DNA of 64,000 nucleotides, from the NCBI GenBank assembly GCA_016764435.1, contig JAESRX010000007.1, positions 1-64,000 of the forward strand. The letters run 5' to 3'. The translations under genes were made by a program, and so were the position numbers. Below the pieces are notes generated by a model. That model saw only the letters and a list, made by a program, of their open reading frames with translations, did not search any database and was not told where the DNA came from. Numbering within the stretch: position 1 is the stretch's first letter; each line of letters begins with the position of its first letter. Positions 17,754 through 25,238 of this stretch are shown here, one piece after another. The stretch comes from Flavobacteriaceae bacterium. GTDB taxonomy: Bacteria; Bacteroidota; Bacteroidia; Flavobacteriales; Flavobacteriaceae.

Positions 17754-18911
17754 TTAAGAAATATTTAATTTTTCTTTTAGGTTTTCAGGAATCCCGTCTT
17801 TATTTAATAAAATAGAAATGGTTTTTAATCTAAAATAAGATTCACTCATATAGATGAAACCTCCATTTCCTATGCGCTTGCTATCACCTCCCCAAGAGTT
17901 TTTTACTTTGTAATAAATAGTTCCTTTTTGATCTTTTAGCATTCCTACTACGTGCATTAGATGATCGTCCGTTGTATTGTAGTTTTCATATTCGGACTGT
18001 CTGTAGTTTTCTGTAATGTCTTTTTCTTCTACTATATATGTCAATGATTTCTCGTTGTCTAGGACGTTGTTTGGACTCACGGCAATACCGTATTTACCAG
18101 AAAATGTTTTTTCAGAAACATCACAATCCAAGGCTATGCTATAACCTTTTTTCAATGCGTAGTTCATTACTTCCACTAAAGAATTTAATTCAACATTGTA
18201 AAACAATCCATTGGAAAAGTTGTCAGGAATGTTTAGTATAAACGGTGTGTTATACGGCTGATGAGTAAAAGAAGTTAGGGTAGTATAGTCGGTTGCTTTT
18301 ATTTTTGTCAAGGCCAAAAAGGATTTAGGGGTATACATCACACCTTCGTAAAAGAAGTTGTTTTTGATTTTTCCTAAAGAAGCATCCAGAATAGAGTCAA
18401 CGGCTACTTTCCAGTTTGGAATGGTGGAGTCTTTATCGTTTTTAATGTAAATATCCAATACTTTTTTAAGCTCAGGAACTATTTTTGATTGGTCATGTTT
18501 GATTGCTCCATTTAATAAACCGGTATAAGCGCTTTGTGGAACCAGGCCATATCTTTGAACAGATTGGATTACGTCATGGGCTAAACCTCCTTCACTGAAT
18601 TGCGTTTTTCCTTGACGCATTACATAATTCCATGCCTTTTTAGGATAGGTATGTCGTACGGTGTACATTTCAGAAATATCGATGTGTTTTCCTGTGTTTT
18701 TGAAAATTTCAGATTCTATAAATGAGGAAGTCGCGAAACTCCAACAAGTACCTGTCTTTCCTTGACTTTTTACTTCAGAGGCTTCAATGTCCACAATGGT
18801 GGTGAAATCATATTTTTCTGAACTAGGTAGGTTGATTGTTTTAGTGCCGTATTCTTGTGCAAATAAGCTCATAGAAACAGCAAAAAATGCTGTAATAAGT
18901 ATTTTTTTCAT
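17754..18911 (-). CDS. Secreted C1-family aminopeptidase (bleomycin hydrolase-like)
   Basis: A papain-fold cysteine protease of the PepC/bleomycin hydrolase branch, 385 residues. A signal peptide (MKKILITAFFAVSMSLFAQ) makes it periplasmic or outer-membrane-facing, unlike classical cytoplasmic PepC. The catalytic triad is visible: Cys56 in QGKTGTCWSF, His in DDHLMHVVGM near 320, and Asn in VKNSWGG near 340. The long insertion between Cys and His is typical of this branch. The C-terminus, which in bleomycin hydrolases reaches into the active site, ends LKEKLNIS. Probably monocistronic. Confidence 0.92.
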   Translation of the reverse strand: MKKILITAFFAVSMSLFAQEYGTKTINLPSSEKYDFTTIVDIEASEVKSQGKTGTCWSFATSSFIESEIFKNTGKHIDISEMYTVRHTYPKKAWNYVMRQGKTQFSEGGLAHDVIQSVQRYGLVPQSAYTGLLNGAIKHDQSKIVPELKKVLDIYIKNDKDSTIPNWKVAVDSILDASLGKIKNNFFYEGVMYTPKSFLALTKIKATDYTTLTSFTHQPYNTPFILNIPDNFSNGLFYNVELNSLVEVMNYALKKGYSIALDCDVSEKTFSGKYGIAVSPNNVLDNEKSLTYIVEEKDITENYRQSEYENYNTTDDHLMHVVGMLKDQKGTIYYKVKNSWGGDSKRIGNGGFIYMSESYFRLKTISILLNKDGIPENLKEKLNIS

Positions 18912-19018
18912 GATAATTTGGGGTGTTATTTTCTTTTCAATATTTAGTCTCTTGCTAAAATATGAAAATTTTAAATAATAAGTTCTGTTTAAGAGGGTAA
19001 GTGTTAATGATTGTTAGA

Positions 19019-20185
19019 TTATTGAGAAATAGAACCCTTTTGTTTTTTTAAGATTCTAGTGATGTTCTGGTAGTAACCTGTGGCATCGGCTTCACTTCCT
19101 TTAACTTTTGAATAGCCGTTTTTATAATATTTCAAGGCTTTTTTTAATTTCCCACCGGTTTCGTAAAAATTCCCAATATAATAATCTCCGAGGGGTGATT
19201 CAGGGTATAAACGCTGGATCATTTGACCAAATTCTTTTAGGTAGTCTCCATTTTCTTGGTCTAAAATGATGCCTTCAATTGCGTAAATATCACGTTCTCT
19301 GATTTTTAAATCAGTATCGAATAAATAGTCGAGATCATTGTATTTTTTTTCCAAATAGGCAATGGCTTCCGGTGGTGATAGTTGCGCTACATGATTGCGG
19401 TATTCTTTGGTAGAAATAGCCCCGTATGATTGAAAGATAAATGCTTGTGAAATAGCTAAAGATTGCCCTATAGATGCGATCTTACTATCTTGGTTAAAAT
19501 AGTCTGAGGAGAATTTGAAATTTGGATTTTCAATATTTTTTAAGCGTTCATCAGTCGCTTTTATGAGGGTGTTTTTTTTGTTAGAATTGTAACTTCCATT
19601 GCTGAGGTAATATAAGACAGGGGTTTTCTTTAGACGTTTTACTTTGTCTTGAATAGCAAAGGGCATGTCGGGAGCAAATGTTGGATTAAGAGCGATAAAA
19701 GCATCAAAGCTAGGTTGGTTTTCTATTAAAAAATAATTGATAAAATTAGCCGTGAGGGTATTTCCTACAATTGTTCTAAAATTAGAAACGCGATAGTTTT
19801 CTATGGCGAAAGAAACTAATTCACTACGGATATAATCTAAAAAACGTTGGGCAGAAGGAATAGGGTGGCTATTGTGTTCTTCGTACGAACAGTCCCTATA
19901 TCTATCCTTGTTTTTATGTTGATTGATTCCGATTATAATTTGGCCTGGTGCTTTGTCATTTTTAGCGAGAAGCGTGGCGTTACTTACATAAATATCAAAA
20001 AGATCATCTGCATCTAAGATGATAGTTAAGGGGTATTTTCTCAGGGAATCCTTTTGATACCCATTTGGGAGGTGAATTTTCAGTTCCCGAGAACTGTTTA
20101 AAGAAAGAGCATCCATTGTTTTTGTAAATGTTCCTTGTGCTTGTATTGAAATACTAAGTACTAAGCATAATAACGTGATTTTCAT
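19019..20185 (-). CDS. Secreted esterase-D-like alpha/beta hydrolase
   Basis: A 388-residue protein with a signal peptide (MKITLLCLVLSISIQAQ). Residues 25-250 follow the putative esterase fold: REYPLTII-like strand (RKYPLTIILDADDLFD), then IVGNTLTANFINYFL where the nucleophile elbow should be. The expected G-x-S-x-G serine is not clear there: the visible motif is VGNTLTANF, so the nucleophile may be a threonine or may be lost. The C-terminal 90 residues are TPR-like (SPLGDYYIGNFYETGGKLKKALKYYKNGY). It starts 13 bases after the big phosphoesterase/barrel gene and is probably in the same operon. Confidence 0.75.
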   Translation of the reverse strand: MKITLLCLVLSISIQAQGTFTKTMDALSLNSSRELKIHLPNGYQKDSLRKYPLTIILDADDLFDIYVSNATLLAKNDKAPGQIIIGINQHKNKDRYRDCSYEEHNSHPIPSAQRFLDYIRSELVSFAIENYRVSNFRTIVGNTLTANFINYFLIENQPSFDAFIALNPTFAPDMPFAIQDKVKRLKKTPVLYYLSNGSYNSNKKNTLIKATDERLKNIENPNFKFSSDYFNQDSKIASIGQSLAISQAFIFQSYGAISTKEYRNHVAQLSPPEAIAYLEKKYNDLDYLFDTDLKIRERDIYAIEGIILDQENGDYLKEFGQMIQRLYPESPLGDYYIGNFYETGGKLKKALKYYKNGYSKVKGSEADATGYYQNITRILKKQKGSISQ

Positions 20186-20198
20186 AGATTTTTTTTAG

Positions 20199-23100
20199 TT
20201 AGTAGTTAAAGTTAAGTCCAATACTTATTAGATTTCCGTCGGAGGAATTGAATACAGCCATTTGTAAAGATAGGGAACTTAAAGCGGAGACCCATATACC
20301 TCCACCTGTAGAGGTGTGCCATTTTTTAGACTGTTCTCCTTGTTGCCATACGCGACCGTAGTCGAAACCTCCATACAGGCCAATGGTAAAAGGAATAAAA
20401 GATGTTTTTAAGCGGGCGATTTTAAGCCTGATGTCAGTGTTTTGATAGACCGCGGAGTTTCCTGAAAATCGATTGTCTATAAATCCTCGAAGCCCATTAC
20501 TGCCTCCAATACTTACGGCATCATAAAATAAATAATCGTTGCTTAAATTTACTTCTCCGCCTATGATAGAGCTGAGGACTAAATTTCCTTTTGTAGTTAA
20601 TTTATGATCGAATCCTAGTTTTGATTTTAAATAGCCAACACGTGTGTGCGTATAGTTTAGGCTGTATTTGTATCCTGCTTTGAACCAAAAGTGGAACCCA
20701 TAGGTTGGGAAATCTTGGGCATTTACATTGTCGTAACTAAATTCAGACTCAATTCCGATAAATTCCTGTTCTTTAAATACCTCCTTATTTACATTAGGAG
20801 CGCCACTATGTGCAAAACGAGTGCTGTTATCTGCTACTTTCTTTTTTTCATAATAAGGTCCGGCAGTAAAAAGAAGCGCTTCGTTTTGTTTTCGCAAGCG
20901 TAATTTAGGATTGAACCGAAACATTTCGATGTCTGTTTTATAGAATTTATGTTTATGACCACTGACGGTTTTTAAACTGTTGTTTCCGTCGCCTAAATAA
21001 TTAATGGTAAATTTAGGTGTGGTGTACAGGGCATCAATCATCAGGTTCCAAGAAGGAAATATGTTTGCAAATTCACCGATATAATTGAGCGTAAAACCAA
21101 TTGTATTCGTGTTGTACATGACTTTAAACGCATGTTGTTCTCTAAAAGGATTTCCATTCACACCATGTACCGTGTAGGTGTTATTCACGAATATACTGAC
21201 GCCTTCTTCAGATTTGAATAGGGCATAAGGGAATAATTGATTGGTGTTATTTTTAACGTTTCGATAGTGGTAGGTGTTGGTTGCGTATAAATCTGTGAAA
21301 ACAGTTCTTGGTTTTTCAGTTCCATTCAAGGTGGATTTTTTTGATTTAAAATCAAAAATACTCAGTTTTTTCTTGTTATTGATGGTATAGGTGTCATGAT
21401 TTTGTCCTCCTAAAAGACGTACTTTAATCGCTTTTCTTCCGGAGCCTTCTACTATAAAATGATCTTTCCCATTGAGTCCATAAATTACAATTTCTCGGGT
21501 GCTTTTTTTATGAAATATTCGATGGTAAAAAGGAGTAGAGTCTTTACTGTTTAAAGAGGTGATACTTACTTTAGTTCTCCCGTTATTAAGTCTTGTTACT
21601 GTTATTCTATCGGCTTTATCGGTTCCTCGGATAATCGTGATTTTGTCTAAATAGCTTCCGAACTTTGTAGCGATTTTGACTATGTTTTTTCGGCGTTCTT
21701 TTAATTGTCGTTTAATACGTGTAATGGTACTGTCCTGCATTTCTACAGGGATTTGTTCAAAAGCCTTCTTGATAACCTCGTCAGAAAGGTGTTTTTGGAG
21801 GTATTGAGCTTGTGTTTTCCAAGTTTCTACAGTGGCTCGTGAAAGAATGGCCTTGTCTAGATTGTAGGCTTCTTGCATAAACCATTTACTCTTTTTTAGT
21901 TCTCCATCATAGGATTGCCAAAAGCGCATTTCTGGAATTAGTTTGATCAATATGTTCAGTACTAATCCATCAAATTTTGCAAAAGCAGCATCTCTATCTC
22001 TTGGAATTGGCGTGTATAATTTATGGCCGTCTTCTTGTTTTTTGATGGCCCATCTCCACTGGTCAAAGTGACGGTCCCAATCGCCTATAATCATATCAAA
22101 AATTCGGGCACGAACATAGGCGGTTTCATTGATCTTATGGTGGCTATTTTTTCTGATTTTTTTTAAGAGTCCATTGGTATTGATAAAACCATCTGGGTTT
22201 CCAAAACCAGGAAAGCTTTGTTGCCCATCGGAAGGCCTTTCTTCAATGAAGTAAAGAGCGTTTCCATAGCTGTTATTGTGTTTTCCTAAGACTGCTTGCT
22301 TGGGGATGTAATAGAGTTTTGTGTTGGCGTAATTTACTTGGATAGCGCCTGCCATAGTACCGACACTCAGGGTTCCGAAAGGGTGAGGAGTTGTAAAAAA
22401 ATCAGTTAAAATTCTATTGGCACTCGTGTTTTCCCAGGCATCGATGGAATAGGCAACACCTTTTAATTGGGATTTTAAATATTTTTGTGTATTTTTATTT
22501 AAGGAACGCATGGCGTATTGTTGGCCCGTTTTACTTTCGAGTCTCAAGGAGTTAGATTGATGTCCTCCACCTTTTTTGATAACTTTCAGTCCTCCGTATA
22601 AAGTGTCTAGCCAAGCCACTTTAGCATTGAAAGGAAGTCCGTAATAATGACGGTAATGGTCTCCCCAGAAAAATTTATAGGTGGCTGATTTTACCACTGC
22701 TTCGGGTTTTAAAATAGAGGTTTTTATCGTTTTTTTAAAGTCGGTTTTAGATTTAAAAACTAGTTTTTTAACCGTCTTTTGTGCCTTGAAAATATTGATT
22801 TTATGATTGGTTTTTTGGGTTAGATCTATAAAATCTACCGTTATTTTTTTATTCTCATGAATGTCCAGAACTGCGTAGCCCAGGTTTCCAGAAGTGTAAT
22901 GTCCTTGGTAGGTGGTTTCTCCTCCCATGAAACTTAAGGTGTTTTTTGAACGTTTAGTGGCGCTAGTTTTACTTCCTGACCCTGAGATTATTTGTTTGAT
23001 GTTTCCATTAGCGGCCGTTAAATATTGCAAGCTATGTTCATGACCAGAAACCAGTATGCAACGATTGTGAAGTAAAGTTAAGGTGCTTACTTGATGTACA

Positions 23101-23939
23101 AAATCGCGGTAACGCCAGTGGCTTTGATCTGCAGGAGATACGCCGGAAGTTTTACGGATGAGGTTTTTTAAACTCCCGAGGATGGGGAGGGGTTTTAAAT
23201 GAGATTTAAAGGAGAATTCTCCTCCGTGTGGCCCATTACTAAACATGGGGTGATGAACCGCAATAATTAAGGTTTTATTTTGTGATTTGTTAATTTCACT
23301 TTCTAGTTCTTCTAAAAAACGACGCCTTGTTTTGATGCTACATTTATCGTTTATTTTAGGGTCCTTATCCCAGCTTTGAATGTACCATTCTGAGTCTATA
23401 ATTAAGAGGTCTATGGCATCATTTAATTTCACCTTAGTGATCGGACAGGCGTTTTTAGGTAAAAATGAGATGTTTTTATTCCCTTGTTCTTTAATGTAAT
23501 TTTCTTGCCTCCAGATACCTTTGCTACCGTTGCTATACCAATCGTGGTTTCCGGGTATAAAAATAGTCTGGCCTTTAAAATCTTTTACAAGGTCTATTTG
23601 TACCTGCAGTCGATGTGTTGCCAATTTACGGTCGATGGAGGTTTTTGGTGGCATTCCTCCTGGGTAAATATTATCTCCTAAAAATAAAACAGTTGAATTT
23701 TTAGATGCATTGGCTAGCTGTTTTTGTAAGTCGTTGAAATGTGCTAAAGGTGTTTCCTCCTTACTGTTTCCTGCATCTCCTATTAGATAAAATCGATGAA
23801 GAACAGGAGACGTATCTGAGGAGTTAAGGTTTTTAAAAAGTACTGTAGAACGATTAATTTGTGTTTTATGAGTCGCACAACCATAACTTAAAGTTATTAA
23901 AAGTAAGGTAGTCAGTATTTTGTATGTTTTATGTAGCAT
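20199..23939 (-). CDS. Lipoprotein fusion of calcineurin-like phosphoesterase and outer-membrane beta-barrel
   Basis: A 1246-residue protein. The N-terminus is a lipoprotein signal with lipobox LSYGC (Cys21). Residues 50-330 are a metallophosphoesterase with all signature blocks: LIGDAGN (52-58), FLGDNIYPGG (86-95), PGNHDW (129-134), HHPMFSNGPHGG and SGHEHSLQ. A middle region of about 450 residues contains GDWDRHFDQWRW and PIPRDRDAAF, and resembles a CotH/kinase-like fold. The last 350 residues are a barrel of the BamA/D15 type with the GGSNGLRGF motif near 1150 and a terminal strand ending NFNY. This is a known Bacteroidota architecture without assigned function as far as I know. A surface or periplasmic phosphatase anchored to its own barrel is the natural model. 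Confidence 0.88.
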   Translation of the reverse strand: MLHKTYKILTTLLLITLSYGCATHKTQINRSTVLFKNLNSSDTSPVLHRFYLIGDAGNSKEETPLAHFNDLQKQLANASKNSTVLFLGDNIYPGGMPPKTSIDRKLATHRLQVQIDLVKDFKGQTIFIPGNHDWYSNGSKGIWRQENYIKEQGNKNISFLPKNACPITKVKLNDAIDLLIIDSEWYIQSWDKDPKINDKCSIKTRRRFLEELESEINKSQNKTLIIAVHHPMFSNGPHGGEFSFKSHLKPLPILGSLKNLIRKTSGVSPADQSHWRYRDFVHQVSTLTLLHNRCILVSGHEHSLQYLTAANGNIKQIISGSGSKTSATKRSKNTLSFMGGETTYQGHYTSGNLGYAVLDIHENKKITVDFIDLTQKTNHKINIFKAQKTVKKLVFKSKTDFKKTIKTSILKPEAVVKSATYKFFWGDHYRHYYGLPFNAKVAWLDTLYGGLKVIKKGGGHQSNSLRLESKTGQQYAMRSLNKNTQKYLKSQLKGVAYSIDAWENTSANRILTDFFTTPHPFGTLSVGTMAGAIQVNYANTKLYYIPKQAVLGKHNNSYGNALYFIEERPSDGQQSFPGFGNPDGFINTNGLLKKIRKNSHHKINETAYVRARIFDMIIGDWDRHFDQWRWAIKKQEDGHKLYTPIPRDRDAAFAKFDGLVLNILIKLIPEMRFWQSYDGELKKSKWFMQEAYNLDKAILSRATVETWKTQAQYLQKHLSDEVIKKAFEQIPVEMQDSTITRIKRQLKERRKNIVKIATKFGSYLDKITIIRGTDKADRITVTRLNNGRTKVSITSLNSKDSTPFYHRIFHKKSTREIVIYGLNGKDHFIVEGSGRKAIKVRLLGGQNHDTYTINNKKKLSIFDFKSKKSTLNGTEKPRTVFTDLYATNTYHYRNVKNNTNQLFPYALFKSEEGVSIFVNNTYTVHGVNGNPFREQHAFKVMYNTNTIGFTLNYIGEFANIFPSWNLMIDALYTTPKFTINYLGDGNNSLKTVSGHKHKFYKTDIEMFRFNPKLRLRKQNEALLFTAGPYYEKKKVADNSTRFAHSGAPNVNKEVFKEQEFIGIESEFSYDNVNAQDFPTYGFHFWFKAGYKYSLNYTHTRVGYLKSKLGFDHKLTTKGNLVLSSIIGGEVNLSNDYLFYDAVSIGGSNGLRGFIDNRFSGNSAVYQNTDIRLKIARLKTSFIPFTIGLYGGFDYGRVWQQGEQSKKWHTSTGGGIWVSALSSLSLQMAVFNSSDGNLISIGLNFNY

Positions 23940-23983
23940 AAATGGTTCAAGTAATTACGGATTTAAAAATACAAAAAATTTAA

Positions 23984-23991
23984 TACCTTTG
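23984..23991 (+). promoter_or_regulatory. -7 box of the HD/PycTM gene
   Basis: TACCTTTG matches TAnnTTTG, 26 bases before the ATG at 24018. No matching TTG upstream. It lies in the divergent region shared with the phosphoesterase-barrel gene. Confidence 0.4.
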
Positions 23992-24017
23992 AGTGCTACT
24001 AATAAAACACCCTAAAA

Positions 24018-25238
24018 ATGATGGAGCCTACTCTTATTAATGATGTTAAAAGTTACGTTTTTGAATTGTTAAAAACAAGATTAAAACCAAATGTACTCTA
24101 TCATACATTTAATCATACAGAGCATGTTGCCAATGCGGCCTACGAAATAGGTATTGGTGAAGGTTTGTCTGAGAAAGAATTAGAAATAGTGGTGCTGGCC
24201 GCTTGGTTTCATGACGTTGGGTACGTAGTGGGGCATCAAGGGCACGAGGAGGAGGGGATTAAGATTGCGAATGAATTTTTAAAAACAAAAGGTGTTGCTG
24301 CCGATGTGTTAGCGGATATTACCTCTTGTATATTAGCGACTAGGCTGGAGAGTATACCAACCACAAAGTTAGAAATGATTCTCTGTGATGCCGACCTCTC
24401 TCATTTAGGACTGGAATCGTTTAAGGAAAAATCTAGTTTACTTAGAAAGGAGTGGGAAGTGCTCTGTGGTAAAGAACTGACAGATATTGAGTGGCTTTCC
24501 GAAAATGAACGTTTTTTAGCATCACATATTTATTATACAGATTTTGGGTTTCAGAAGTACAATGAAACCAAACAGATGAACTGGCTTAAAACGCAAAATG
24601 ACTTACAAAAAACGATTGCTAAAAAAAGAGAGCAAGAAGTAAAATTAGCCCTTAAAGAAAAAGAATTACAGCGAAAATTAGACAAGGATAATCGTCCAGA
24701 AAGAGGGATAGAGACTCTGTATAGAGTTACCTTGAGAAACCATATAAAATTAAGTGACATCGCGGATACGAAAGCGAATATATTGCTGTCAGTTAGTGCA
24801 ATTATGCTATCCATCGCTTTGACTACACTCTTTCCTAAATTGGATAAGCCGGGGAACGCATTTTTAATTATGCCTACCATGCTTTTTGTGTTGACAGCAG
24901 TAGTTTCCATGGTGTTTGCCATCTTATCTACCCGTCCGAAAGTTACCTCTAATGACTTTTCTCCAGAAGATGTTAAGAATAAAAAAGTAAATTTATTGTT
25001 TTTCGGAAATTTTCATAAAATGCCGCTGAATGAATTTGAAGAGGGGATTAAAGAGATTATAAAAGACCGTGATTATCTCTATGGTTCTCTGACTAAAGAT
25101 CTCTATTTCTTAGGGATTGTATTGGAACGAAAATACAGATTATTACGGCTTACATATAATGTTTTTATGTTTGGGATTATTGTTTCTGTAGTGGCTTTTT
25201 TCATCTCATTTACGTTGATGATGATGAATGCCTCTTAG
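24018..25238 (+). CDS. HD-domain membrane protein of the Pycsar effector type (DUF5706)
   Basis: A 406-residue protein in two parts. Residues 25-190 are an HD phosphohydrolase domain with the metal ligands visible: His33 (FNHTEHVANAA), His65-Asp66 (WFHDVGY) and Asp126 (LCDADLSHLG). A charged coiled coil at about 195-225 links it to the DUF5706/PycTM region, with membrane segments near 255-275, 280-305 and 375-400. PycTM proteins are effectors of the cyclic-pyrimidine anti-phage system Pycsar and act on the membrane. HD-PycTM fusions without a neighbouring cyclase are common in Flavobacteriia, and no cyclase is seen here. So either it answers a signal made elsewhere or it has a housekeeping role. 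Its stop codon overlaps the convergent GAF gene by 4 bases. Confidence 0.88.
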   Translation: MMEPTLINDVKSYVFELLKTRLKPNVLYHTFNHTEHVANAAYEIGIGEGLSEKELEIVVLAAWFHDVGYVVGHQGHEEEGIKIANEFLKTKGVAADVLADITSCILATRLESIPTTKLEMILCDADLSHLGLESFKEKSSLLRKEWEVLCGKELTDIEWLSENERFLASHIYYTDFGFQKYNETKQMNWLKTQNDLQKTIAKKREQEVKLALKEKELQRKLDKDNRPERGIETLYRVTLRNHIKLSDIADTKANILLSVSAIMLSIALTTLFPKLDKPGNAFLIMPTMLFVLTAVVSMVFAILSTRPKVTSNDFSPEDVKNKKVNLLFFGNFHKMPLNEFEEGIKEIIKDRDYLYGSLTKDLYFLGIVLERKYRLLRLTYNVFMFGIIVSVVAFFISFTLMMMNAS

